Assembly (NCBI RefSeq): GCF_012927205.1
Contig: NZ_JABBGC010000001.1
Location: forward strand, 744,001 to 808,000
Direction of reading: 5' to 3'
DNA: 64,000 nucleotides
Origin: Chitinophaga fulva
Lineage (GTDB): Bacteria > Bacteroidota > Bacteroidia > Chitinophagales > Chitinophagaceae
The notes beneath the pieces were generated by a model. It saw nothing but the letters and a program-made list of their open reading frames with translations, was not told the origin of the DNA and did no database searches. Both the position numbers and the translations under genes were made by a program. This document shows, piece after piece, positions 56,976-64,000 of this stretch (position 1 is its first letter; each line of letters starts with the position of its first letter).

Positions 56976-57788
56976 GTGGTACAACATTTCAATGAAATAG
57001 TTTTTGCTGCGGGATGGCCGTATTGGCTGTTTTTTTTGTTAAGTCTCCTTGCCATTGTAATATTTTTTATCCAACGGGAAAAAAGAATTAAAAGAGCCTC
57101 AGCGAAAGAAATAACCATACAACACACCTTAATCAACCTGGAACTCCATGCTTTCCAGGCACATATGGACCCGCATTTTATATTTAACAGCCTCAACGCT
57201 ATCCATCATTATATCCTTACCACCAGTACGGATATGGCCTCGCTGTACCTCACCCGCTTTGCCCGGCTGATGCGCCTCATGATCAGCAATTTCAATAAGG
57301 AATGGGTAACCCTGCAGGAAGACCTCGAAGCGCTGGAACTCTATATCCAACTGGAGCAGCTCCGTTTTGACCAACAGTTTTCTTATCAAGTGAGAATCGT
57401 GCATGACGTGAATTCCAACAGCACCCTCATCCCTCCCCTGATCATCCAGCCTTATGTACAGTACGTGATCTGGCACCGGTTACTGATGCGTCCCGAGAAA
57501 ACCGGCGGCCGGCTGGTGGTCCATATCGGGAAAGACCACAACCGGCTCTATATTCAATTGGAAGACAATGGGATTCAAGCCAGCGAATTACTGGACGACA
57601 TCGGTGAGCGGCAGGCTGCCGGTATAGATATTGCCGCAGAACGGCTGTATATGATGAGTGAGAAATATCAGATGAAAGCAGGTATTCATGCTCAACAGCT
57701 GTTTGATGAAACCCGTCGTCCTAATGGCAACCGCCTCACGATCAGCATGGAGCATATGTTGTCGCGGCATATGCCGGTGGCTGTGTAA
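56976..57788 (+). CDS. LytS/His_kinase-type sensor kinase with degenerate ATP-binding site
   Basis: A 270-residue protein starting with GTG (first start after an in-frame stop at 56964). One membrane helix (about 15-32) and a charged linker precede the His_kinase domain with AHMDPHFIFNSLNAI (H67). The ATP domain departs from consensus. The N-box usually reads FVENAIWHGL but is here PYVQYVIWHRL, so the essential Asn is lost (Q162, Y163). The G1 box DNGIG is DNGIQ. It resembles the C-terminal part of large Bacteroidota sensor proteins. No LytTR regulator gene is adjacent. A signalling pseudokinase or decaying gene is possible. Confidence 0.7.
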   Translation: MVQHFNEIVFAAGWPYWLFFLLSLLAIVIFFIQREKRIKRASAKEITIQHTLINLELHAFQAHMDPHFIFNSLNAIHHYILTTSTDMASLYLTRFARLMRLMISNFNKEWVTLQEDLEALELYIQLEQLRFDQQFSYQVRIVHDVNSNSTLIPPLIIQPYVQYVIWHRLLMRPEKTGGRLVVHIGKDHNRLYIQLEDNGIQASELLDDIGERQAAGIDIAAERLYMMSEKYQMKAGIHAQQLFDETRRPNGNRLTISMEHMLSRHMPVAV

Positions 57789-57798
57789 CCCCGCCAGT

Positions 57799-58590
57799 CT
57801 ACAAGTGCTTAATCCAGGCGCAGCTGATCCACCCGGTTTTACCATCTGCCAGCGATATCTTACAGTAGTCTTTGGTGGCATCAGCAATATGTACCTTCAT
57901 ACCTTCCTGCACTTCAAAGACATCCTTACTATTGTCGTCCGGTGCCGTTTTTACTTTGATATTGCTATGCATGATGATACCTGCCTGATGGTTGTTGGCC
58001 ACAGTATAAGTATCTATCGCCATCACCAGGTAAAGCGTAAATAAGGCTCCCAGCGCATAGTTGCCCCAACGGAGGAATTTGTTTTTCCAGCCGGGCAGAA
58101 ATGTATTGAGCATAATGCCGGCTATCGCCAGCCAGAAGAAAAGGATGCATCCCACGGCCCAGCCATTGGGCTTGTGCAGCTGTTGGAGCTGCCGCCACCA
58201 TTGTTGAAAGAATACTAACGGTAACTCATCTACGAAGCCGTTCACTTTTTGATTCGCAAGGGCCAGGTTATGTTTGGCTGCTTCATCGCGGGGCGCCAGT
58301 TGCAGGGCCTTTTCATAATTAAAAACCGCCTCTCCTGTTTTGCCGGCTTTGTAATAGGCATTGCCGGCGTTGAAATACAGTGCTTTTATGGCGTAGCCGT
58401 CGTCTATCAGTTGTTGATAGGCGGTTGCGGCTTCAGTGAATTTGCTTTGTTGATAAAGGCTGTTGGCCGCATCAAAACGTTGTTGCGGGAGTGCCTGCTG
58501 TGCCCTGAGGAGGCTGCCGGTTAACAGCAGGATGGCCAGTAACAGGGCTGATTTAATATTTTTATATCCGGGCATACTACCTTTTCTCAT
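57799..58590 (-). CDS. BatE-like TPR protein with SH3-like tail
   Basis: A 263-residue protein. A signal peptide (about 12-31) is followed by two to three TPR units (LYQQSKFTEAATAYQQLIDD, abridged; ALYFNAGNAYYKAGKTGEAV; ALQLAPRDEAAKHNLALANQ). Two membrane helices then follow (about 144-165 and 175-193), and a C-terminal bacterial SH3-like domain (VKTAPDDNSKDVFEVQEGMK). This is the BatE architecture. It starts two bases after batD stops. Bat proteins are linked to oxygen tolerance in Bacteroides, but their biochemical role is unclear. Confidence 0.85.
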   Translation of the reverse strand: MRKGSMPGYKNIKSALLLAILLLTGSLLRAQQALPQQRFDAANSLYQQSKFTEAATAYQQLIDDGYAIKALYFNAGNAYYKAGKTGEAVFNYEKALQLAPRDEAAKHNLALANQKVNGFVDELPLVFFQQWWRQLQQLHKPNGWAVGCILFFWLAIAGIMLNTFLPGWKNKFLRWGNYALGALFTLYLVMAIDTYTVANNHQAGIIMHSNIKVKTAPDDNSKDVFEVQEGMKVHIADATKDYCKISLADGKTGWISCAWIKHL

Positions 58591-58592
58591 GA

Positions 58593-60545
58593 TTAATTTT
58601 TGAGTGCGTCTTCCAGATTGGTGATGATCGTCACTGCTTTGGAATAGGTGCCCTGCATTTTGTCATTGCTGTGGGCCGGGGCATACAAGGCCACTTCGCA
58701 GTTGTCAATCAGCTCAAACAGGTCGCTGGTATTGGTGCCGTTAATATGACGGGCGGCCAGTTTATCCTGTATCAGTTGTTTGCTCAGGTCTGCGAAAGGT
58801 ATTTTCAGTTTGTGGCTGAGATAACCCCAAACGGCGCGGGATGTTTCTTCATAGAAAGCTTTGTCTTTGCCTTCTTTGAGATATCTGGCGGCCAGCTCCA
58901 GTCTCTTCAGGGCCACTTTATTGGCGTAGCGGTGTTTGAGCAACGCGGCGTTGGTGGTATTGTAATCTTTTCTGCGTTTGTAGAAGATCACGGCGCCGGC
59001 GATGAGCAGCGGTAATACCAGCAGCGCATAGAACCAGGGGCTGATGATGAACCAGCTGCGGCTTTTGGTCCATTGCTGGATACCGCCATCTATTTTCACC
59101 AGGTCGTTTTTGCCTACACCGAAATCGTGTTTCTCTTCTTTTACCCGTTTACCTTGTGTAATGTCGATGACAAAAGGTTCGGAGCGGAGTGTTTTATAGC
59201 TGTTGGCTGCCGGATCGAAGTAAGAAAACTCGACGGCCGGGATGGTATGTTTACCTGCTTCCTGTGGCATGAGCACGTATTCAAACTGCCGGCTGCCGGA
59301 AAGCGGGTTACTGTTTTTCTCGATGTCGTCTGTCATTTTCGGATCGTACTTCTCAAAACCGGAGGGCACGTCCAATTTGGGAGCATTGAGCAGGTTCACG
59401 TTGCCGTGGCCGCTGATAGTTACTTTGAGCGTAAGGGCATCGTCTGTGCTGAGGGTGGTTTTATCCACTACGGCAGTCATCTTGAAGCTGCCTACCGCGC
59501 CGTTATAGCTAAGCGGGCGGCCTTCTACCGGCAATGGTTTTACGTTGATCTTTATCGGGTTGCTCTGGATTTTATACGGTACGTCCTGGTATTCCACTTC
59601 CGGCCGGTTGAAGAAGTCGTCGAAGAACGGGTCTTTGAAAGCCGGGTCATTGAAAAAGTCTTCGAACGGATCGCGGCCATTGCGGTTGCGTTTTCCGTTG
59701 CCCACCAGTTTCACGAGGCGTACCTGGTTGTCCACTTCTACGGGGTCCAGCTCCAGTGTGCCGGATTGCAGCGGGAACAGCAGTGTTTTACGGATGGTGA
59801 ACACTTTATAAGGCACGCCATTGATACGTTCTTCCGTTGCCTGCGGCGGATTGGGAAGTTCTATATCTTTTGCGGAGAATCCTTTGAATGCCGGTACTTT
59901 GGTGACGCTGGAGTTTGTCGGGAGCCGCGTATAGAGTTTATACGTAGCCGTTAGTTGATCGCCTTCGTAGAGGTTGGTTTTATCTACATCTACTTTGAGG
60001 AAGATATTTTTCTTCAGTTTTTCGTTGATGTCCTCTCCTTTTTTGAGGATACCGTCAGACAGCTCTTCGCTGATGCCGCCGCCACCTTGTCCGCGGTGTT
60101 GAGGCACCATCTGTTGCGGTTGTTGTGGCTGTTGCTGTGCCTGCGCGTTGCCTTTCCGTACTTCAATGAGTACCGGGTTGGACTTGATAACATTGCCGTT
60201 TACCCGGGCTTGTGCGCCGGGAATGGTGAAGCTGCCCACATGTTTGGGCTGCAGCACATAATTCAGTGCAAAATATTCAGAGCGCCGACCGTTGAAGATG
60301 GATTGACCCTGCATTTGTGAAGGGCCTTGCAGTACTTCAAAGTCTTTAAAATTGGGCGGTGTAAAGCTGGTGATGTTGGTCCCGTTTTCCAGCATGAACT
60401 GTATCTGGAAAGGTTCGTCCAGGGTAATGGAGTTACTGCTCACGCTGGTGGTAAAGCGGAGATCTTGTGCGCTGGCACAAACGACCAGCGCCAAACAACA
60501 CAAAACAGAGAAAATGTACTTCCTTATACTAAATCTGTCCTTCAT
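58593..60545 (-). CDS. BatD-family protein
   Basis: A 650-residue envelope protein with a signal peptide (about 1-26, ending ASAQ). Several Ig-like beta domains follow (LRFTTSVSSNSITLDEPFQI and VDVDKTNLYEGDQLTATYKL). A Gln/Pro-rich stretch (AQQQPQQPQQ, about 135-150) sits between domains. One membrane helix lies near residues 515-537 before a cytoplasmic tail with RRKDYNTTNAALLKHRY. The layout matches BatD/oxygen tolerance proteins. The ATG at 60545 gives the signal peptide. It forms an operon with batE; the other bat genes are not in the window. Confidence 0.9.
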   Translation of the reverse strand: MKDRFSIRKYIFSVLCCLALVVCASAQDLRFTTSVSSNSITLDEPFQIQFMLENGTNITSFTPPNFKDFEVLQGPSQMQGQSIFNGRRSEYFALNYVLQPKHVGSFTIPGAQARVNGNVIKSNPVLIEVRKGNAQAQQQPQQPQQMVPQHRGQGGGGISEELSDGILKKGEDINEKLKKNIFLKVDVDKTNLYEGDQLTATYKLYTRLPTNSSVTKVPAFKGFSAKDIELPNPPQATEERINGVPYKVFTIRKTLLFPLQSGTLELDPVEVDNQVRLVKLVGNGKRNRNGRDPFEDFFNDPAFKDPFFDDFFNRPEVEYQDVPYKIQSNPIKINVKPLPVEGRPLSYNGAVGSFKMTAVVDKTTLSTDDALTLKVTISGHGNVNLLNAPKLDVPSGFEKYDPKMTDDIEKNSNPLSGSRQFEYVLMPQEAGKHTIPAVEFSYFDPAANSYKTLRSEPFVIDITQGKRVKEEKHDFGVGKNDLVKIDGGIQQWTKSRSWFIISPWFYALLVLPLLIAGAVIFYKRRKDYNTTNAALLKHRYANKVALKRLELAARYLKEGKDKAFYEETSRAVWGYLSHKLKIPFADLSKQLIQDKLAARHINGTNTSDLFELIDNCEVALYAPAHSNDKMQGTYSKAVTIITNLEDALKN

Positions 60546-60629
60546 AGTTATGTCAACAAATTTAACCAAACCCGCTCCGGAAGCGGTGTCAACTGCCGTT
60601 AAAACTTAGTTAAAAGATTATATATATTC

Positions 60630-60740
60630 AATTACAAATTACGAATTACGCATTACGAGAATGGGTTTCTTTGTGAGAAGGCAGTTTAGGAGCCTTTTTA
60701 TAAACATACCCTTAATTCGTAATTCGTAATTTCTAATTCG
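60630..60740. repeat. ATTAC-phased inverted repeat with nested hairpin
   Basis: Left arm about 60630-60655 with ATTAC words at 60631, 60638, 60645 and 60652 (7-bp period). The right arm 60711-60740 is complementary over most of its length. An inner AAGGC/GCCTT stem lies at about 60679-60697. Located between batD and the SDR gene. Confidence 0.6.
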
Positions 60741-60741
60741 T

Positions 60742-61443
60742 TTAAATATCTCCTAACATAGGTCTGAGCTGTATTTCTTCAACAACAGTCTGTTTGGCCA
60801 GTGTAAAGGCTCCCCATACTACGCTGGCGATATCTTCCGGAGGCATCATCCTGTCCGGCGGTGCTTCAAAGCCGTCCCAGGAGGCGGTCAGCGTAGGCCC
60901 GGGGCTAACGGCGGTTACCCGCACGTTGTGGGACATCAGCTCCCGGCGCAGGTTTTTGGTGAATCCGAGCAGGGCATATTTGGTGATACTATAGGAGCCG
61001 CCGTTGGGATAGGCGTGATAGCTGGCGGTGGAGCACATATTGAAGATATGGCCGTTACGTTGGGCTATCATAAGGGGCAGCAGCTCGCGGGTGAGGTGGT
61101 AGGCGCTGTATACATTGACGGCCATCAGCTTTTCAAGCAGGCCGTCGGCTTCCTCATGCAGGGCGCCGGGGATAAAGATACCGGCATTGTTGACCAGTAT
61201 GTCCACGGTTGACCATGTGTTTTTGATTTTCTCTGCAAATGCCATCACCTGGGCTTTATCGCCCATATCCACAGATTCGGCGATGACCGTTACAGCGGGA
61301 TTTTTCTCCTGAATAGCTGCCTTGGCAGCGGCCAGCGCGTCTGTATTCCGTGCACAGATGATCACGTTGAAACCTTCTGCCGCCAGTCTTTCTGCAATAG
61401 CCTTTCCGATGCCTTTGCTGGCACCTGTTATAACTGCATTCAT
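60742..61443 (-). CDS. SDR-family oxidoreductase
   Basis: A 233-residue classical short-chain dehydrogenase. The cofactor motif TGASKGIGKAIAE is at 6-18, NNAGIFIPGAL at about 86-96, and the catalytic Tyr-x-x-x-Lys in CSTASYHAYPNGGSYSITKYALL at about 140-160 (Ser, Tyr and Lys visible; abridged as GGSYSITKYALL). The C-terminal SPGPTLTASW is typical. The NADP preference cannot be judged with certainty; the basic residue pattern after the second strand is unclear. Substrate unknown. The gene is monocistronic and divergent from yjjG. Confidence 0.92.
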   Translation of the reverse strand: MNAVITGASKGIGKAIAERLAAEGFNVIICARNTDALAAAKAAIQEKNPAVTVIAESVDMGDKAQVMAFAEKIKNTWSTVDILVNNAGIFIPGALHEEADGLLEKLMAVNVYSAYHLTRELLPLMIAQRNGHIFNMCSTASYHAYPNGGSYSITKYALLGFTKNLRRELMSHNVRVTAVSPGPTLTASWDGFEAPPDRMMPPEDIASVVWGAFTLAKQTVVEEIQLRPMLGDI

Positions 61444-61524
61444 AATTTCTTCGATTAAAGTGTTAAAATAGTGAATTTTAGTTGAATGACCTTAGTCTGG
61501 AAACCCCATCTGTCTGGTATTTTG

Positions 61525-61532
61525 TACCTTTG
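61525..61532 (+). promoter_or_regulatory. -7 promoter element (TACCTTTG) of yjjG
   Basis: Exact consensus seven bases before the ATG at 61540; supports that start and a leaderless transcript. Confidence 0.65.
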
Positions 61533-61539
61533 CCGCGTT

Positions 61540-62235
61540 ATGAGATATAAACATCTTTTCTTTGACCTGGACCATACGCTCTGGGACTTTGAAACCAACG
61601 AACAGGAGACCTTGCTGGAACTTTTCAACAGCTATGGACTGGCCAATCGCGGAGTACCATCTTTTGAAGCATTTTCCGAATCTTATGTTGGGCACAACGA
61701 ACGGTTATGGGACCGCTTCCGGAAAGGGTTCATCAACCGGGCAGAATTGCGTGATAAACGTTTCCGCCTCACGTTGCTGGATTTCAAGATCGGGGATGAA
61801 AAGCTGTGCCAGGCCATGAGTACACAGTTTCTGGACATATTGCCCAACAAAAAGGCGCTGTTTCCCGAAACGAAAGAAACGCTGGACTATCTTGCGGCAA
61901 AGAACTACCCGATGCATATGATTACCAACGGGTTTGAAGAAACGCAGCTGTTGAAGATGAAGAATGCGGGAATCGAACATTATTTCACGCATATCGTCAC
62001 CTCTGAAGTGGCCGGCAGCCTGAAGCCTTATGCTCCGATTTTCGAATATGCCATTGCCAAAGCCGGCACTACTGCGGCGGAAAGCATTATGGTGGGCGAT
62101 GCGATGGAGCTGGATATTAAAGGGGCGCATGGTGTAGGCATGGACCAGGTGTATTTTAATCCTGCCAAGCCACCGGTAGATTTTAAGCCAACGTTTACCA
62201 TCGGACATCTGAAAGAACTCAGAGATATTCTGTAA
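61540..62235 (+). CDS. YjjG-like HAD-family noncanonical pyrimidine nucleotidase
   Basis: A 231-residue HAD phosphatase. Motif I is FFDLDHTLWDFE with nucleophile D9 and acid D11. The cap spans about 20-95, motif II is MITNGFEET (about 128-136), and motifs III/IV include KPYAPIFEYAIAKAG with Lys and MVGDAMELDIKGAHGVGMD with the Asp pair. This matches YjjG, which dephosphorylates noncanonical pyrimidine nucleotides to protect DNA. The ATG at 61540 is preferred to 61486 because the -7 element lies between them. Confidence 0.9.
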   Translation: MRYKHLFFDLDHTLWDFETNEQETLLELFNSYGLANRGVPSFEAFSESYVGHNERLWDRFRKGFINRAELRDKRFRLTLLDFKIGDEKLCQAMSTQFLDILPNKKALFPETKETLDYLAAKNYPMHMITNGFEETQLLKMKNAGIEHYFTHIVTSEVAGSLKPYAPIFEYAIAKAGTTAAESIMVGDAMELDIKGAHGVGMDQVYFNPAKPPVDFKPTFTIGHLKELRDIL

Positions 62236-62238
62236 AAT

Positions 62239-62275
62239 GAGAACGGGGATTTCGATTATCGAAATCCCCGTTCTC
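62239..62275. terminator. bidirectional intrinsic terminator
   Basis: Perfect 17-bp stem (GAGAACGGGGATTTCGA and complement) with a 3-nt loop between the convergent yjjG and small secreted protein genes, followed by TTTATAAG. Confidence 0.85.
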
Positions 62276-62293
62276 TTTATAAGATAGCTTTTA

Positions 62294-62548
62294 TTACGAC
62301 GCCTTCTTTGCAGCGGCGGTCCTGAGACCGGCTGTGCGGGAGGGTTGCAAACAGCAGCTTTTTTTAGTCTTGTTACGGGCTGTAGAGTCTTGTTGATACT
62401 GCATCAGCTTCGCTGTGCCGCAGGGCAGCGGTTTGCATGCTGTCGCTGAGGCCTCTTTGGCTGTCGCCTTGTGGCCGGGCTTATCCTGAGCGGTGGCTGC
62501 TCCTGTGGCCAGGAGTAACATTGTCAGTGCAGTCAAAACATTTTTCAT
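62294..62548 (-). CDS. small secreted basic Cys-containing protein
   Basis: An 84-residue protein with a signal peptide (1-20, ending ATAQ) and a basic mature part with four cysteines (CKPLPC and KKSCCLQPS). The segment TACKPLPCGTAKLMQYQQDS carries the first pair. The C-terminus is Ala/Lys-rich. No family recognised. The signal peptide and Cys spacing suggest a small periplasmic protein, perhaps with disulfides; metal binding is possible but not shown. Confidence 0.6.
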   Translation of the reverse strand: MKNVLTALTMLLLATGAATAQDKPGHKATAKEASATACKPLPCGTAKLMQYQQDSTARNKTKKSCCLQPSRTAGLRTAAAKKAS

Positions 62549-62576
62549 ACAAGTCCTGTTTAAGGCTACTAATATA

Positions 62577-63230
62577 CTAGATTTTTGCGATCACGGTCTG
62601 TCCGCCCTTTACCACTTGTTCCAGTTGTACGGCCACTTCTGTGCCTAAAGGCAGGTAAAGGTCCACACGGGAGCCGAATTTGATAAAGCCCATTTCTTCG
62701 TTCTGGCTTACCTGCATACCGGGTTTCAGGTAGTTAACGATCCTGCGTGCGAGTGCGCCTGCGATCTGTCTTACCAGGATATCTGCTTTCTGGTTACCGA
62801 TTACCACAGAGTGTCTTTCATTCTCCGTAGATGATTTCGGATGCCATGCCACGAGGTATTTACCGGCGTGGTACTGCGACAGTTTCACGGTACCGCTGAT
62901 AGGATTGCGGTTCACGTGCACATTGGCAGGGCTCATAAAGATAGACACCTGCAGGCGTTTATCCTGAAAGTACTCCGGTTCAAAAACTTCTTCTATCACC
63001 ACCACTTTACCATCGCAGGGAGAGATAACCAGGTTATCTCCGGTAGTATACTGTCTGGCTGGTACGCGGAAAAAGGATACGATAAAAAGGAAGAACAGGA
63101 TGGAAAAGATCAGAATGGCATAGCTTACTGCAGGGATAGAGCCCAGCCAGTAAAATACTGCCCCGTTGATCAGCGCCAGTACCAGGAATACAAGGGAAAT
63201 GGTAGCAAATCCTTCACGATGGATCTTCAT
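62577..63230 (-). CDS. psd: phosphatidylserine decarboxylase proenzyme
   Basis: A 217-residue membrane enzyme that makes phosphatidylethanolamine from phosphatidylserine. Two N-terminal helices (about 9-30 and 34-52) are followed by VISPCDGKVVVIEEV, FMSPANVHVNRNPISG and HAGKYLVAWHPKSSTENERH. The self-cleavage site is G186-S187 in IKFGSRVDLYLP, where Ser becomes the pyruvoyl cofactor. The short length fits the archaeal/Bacteroidota type of Psd. It follows cdsA on the same strand, consistent with phospholipid synthesis genes. Confidence 0.95.
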   Translation of the reverse strand: MKIHREGFATISLVFLVLALINGAVFYWLGSIPAVSYAILIFSILFFLFIVSFFRVPARQYTTGDNLVISPCDGKVVVIEEVFEPEYFQDKRLQVSIFMSPANVHVNRNPISGTVKLSQYHAGKYLVAWHPKSSTENERHSVVIGNQKADILVRQIAGALARRIVNYLKPGMQVSQNEEMGFIKFGSRVDLYLPLGTEVAVQLEQVVKGGQTVIAKI

Positions 63231-63261
63231 TTGTTTTCTTGTTTGTTAGATTTTTATATAT

Positions 63262-63281
63262 ATCCCGGCTTTCGCCGGGAT
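63262..63281 (-). terminator. GAAA-loop hairpin upstream of psd
   Basis: Eight-bp stem ATCCCGGC/GCCGGGAT with a GAAA tetraloop on the minus strand, between cdsA and psd. It may terminate cdsA transcripts or lie in the psd leader, since a -7 element lies upstream of it. Confidence 0.55.
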
Positions 63282-63295
63282 GATTAAGCAAAGTG

Positions 63296-63303
63296 CAAAG
63301 TTA
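63296..63303 (-). promoter_or_regulatory. -7 promoter element (TAACTTTG) of psd
   Basis: Minus-strand consensus 65 bases upstream of the psd ATG, downstream of the cdsA stop. Confidence 0.5.
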
Positions 63304-63357
63304 CTTCAGAAATACTTTTTTCTGTCAGATGAATATAAAATATTGATTATGTGTATA

Positions 63358-64000
63358 CTAGCCCATCATAAAGGCATGTACATAAATCCATGCAAATGGC
63401 GTGGCCAGCAGCAGGGAATCGAAGCGGTCGAGGAAACCGCCATGGCCGGGCATGATATTACCGGAATCTTTGACGCCGGCCATACGTTTGAGTCTGGACT
63501 CCAGCAGATCGCCGATGGTGCCGAATATGGCCGCGATGCCTGCCAGCACCAGCCAATGCTGCAATGACAGGTATTGCTGGCCCCAGTAGTAGCCATATAC
63601 GCCGGCGGCGGCAATGGCCAGTATCATCCCTCCCACGGTGCCTTCGATGGTTTTTTTAGGGGAGATGGAGGGGAAGAAGGGCGTGCGGCCTATGAGAGAG
63701 CCTACGATGTAGGCCATGGTATCATTGATCCAGATAAAAATGATGAGCAGCAAGGGAATCAGCCAGCCGGGGGCAGTACCTACGTTCTCCGGCGTGTAGT
63801 GAATATCCATGGCATTGAGCCGGATATTGACCAGCAGGCTGAAGGGGACTACCGCATACAGGAGTCCCATGCAGGAGTAGCCCACATTGCGGGGAGAGAA
63901 ATCTTTATCAAGTAATATTTCGCCAAGCGGTAATACCAGCAGGAAGATGATAGCGACCCACCAGCCAAGGAAGCCGGTAGAGATACCGCCCATTTGAAAA
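63358..64000 (-). CDS. cdsA: phosphatidate cytidylyltransferase, N-terminus cut by window edge
   Basis: The C-terminal 214 or so residues of CdsA, which makes CDP-diacylglycerol from phosphatidate and CTP at the inner membrane. Multiple hydrophobic helices are present. The C-terminal family signature is complete: SPKKTIEGTVGGM, then GDLLESRLKRMAGVKDSG and MPGHGGFLDRFDSLL with the catalytic Asp pair. The frame stays open to base 64000; the true start lies outside. It precedes psd, two steps of the same pathway. Confidence 0.94.
   Translation of the reverse strand, partial: FQMGGISTGFLGWWVAIIFLLVLPLGEILLDKDFSPRNVGYSCMGLLYAVVPFSLLVNIRLNAMDIHYTPENVGTAPGWLIPLLLIIFIWINDTMAYIVGSLIGRTPFFPSISPKKTIEGTVGGMILAIAAAGVYGYYWGQQYLSLQHWLVLAGIAAIFGTIGDLLESRLKRMAGVKDSGNIMPGHGGFLDRFDSLLLATPFAWIYVHAFMMG

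Noticed and set aside
10395..60740. CRISPR array among the repeated palindromes
   Set aside because: The palindromes are far apart and of different sequence; no regular spacer array or cas gene exists in the window.

Overview
The window looks like chromosome from a Bacteroidota species close to Chitinophaga (Chitinophagaceae). Several things support this. Promoters carry the Bacteroidota -7 element TAnnTTTG, and most genes lack a Shine-Dalgarno sequence. There are GLPGLI-family and TonB-dependent beta-barrel proteins, gliding protein GldH and BatD/BatE. A futalosine-pathway menaquinone enzyme (MqnC) is present. The cbb3 oxidase has a fused CcoN-CcoO subunit. The placement is an inference from gene content; no rRNA or tRNA gene was seen. 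The window is mostly core genome, with no prophage, integron, CRISPR array or insertion sequence.

Layout. 1-3.5 kb: MscS channel (cut by the window edge), methylglyoxal synthase, ferritin and an Nfu iron-sulfur carrier. 3.5-10.4 kb: a PNGase F-like glycoamidase with a GLPGLI-like N-terminus, a PnuC/NadR-like nicotinamide riboside salvage pair, MtgA, a YciO-type protein, a C1 peptidase and an acetyltransferase. 10.5-15.5 kb: DNA polymerase I, an ArsC-like protein, a glycosyltransferase and small proteins. 15.6-23.4 kb: an arginase-fold protein with altered metal ligands, a leftward operon (M16 peptidase pair, methyltransferase, two LprI/DUF1311 proteins) and a tandem pair of retropepsin-like proteases. 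23.5-29.3 kb: MqnC, a lipoprotein, an acetyltransferase, an amino acid permease and an exported isomerase-like protein. 29.4-35.6 kb: a TonB-type barrel/GLPGLI operon divergent from a two-component system. 35.6-40.4 kb: PheS, 3-hydroxyacyl-CoA dehydrogenase, an epimerase, a lipoprotein and LpxD. 40.9-52.8 kb: a respiratory block with hemN, a SafE-like protein, fixH, ccoG, ccoP, ccoQ, ccoNO, ccoS, a cupin, a copper P-type ATPase (ccoI), a hemerythrin-like protein and an Fnr regulator. 52.8-64 kb: a pseudouridine synthase, YicC, GldH with a second two-component system, a degenerate LytS-type kinase, BatE/BatD, an SDR, YjjG, Psd and CdsA (cut by the window edge).

The most notable regulatory signals are three. 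(i) FNR-like boxes ending in ATATCAT lie at exactly the same distance from the -7 element of both promoters of the cbb3 block, next to the fnr gene. (ii) A 10-bp-phased array of GTTA direct repeats fills the divergent promoter between the GLPGLI/TonB operon and its neighbouring two-component system. (iii) At least eight intergenic AT-rich palindromes have unrelated sequences but the same construction: arms built of ATT(T/A)-initial words repeated every 7-8 bp. REP-like GC-rich palindromes of the CCCAGGGCT type also occur, and one of them supplies the stop codon of a histidine kinase.
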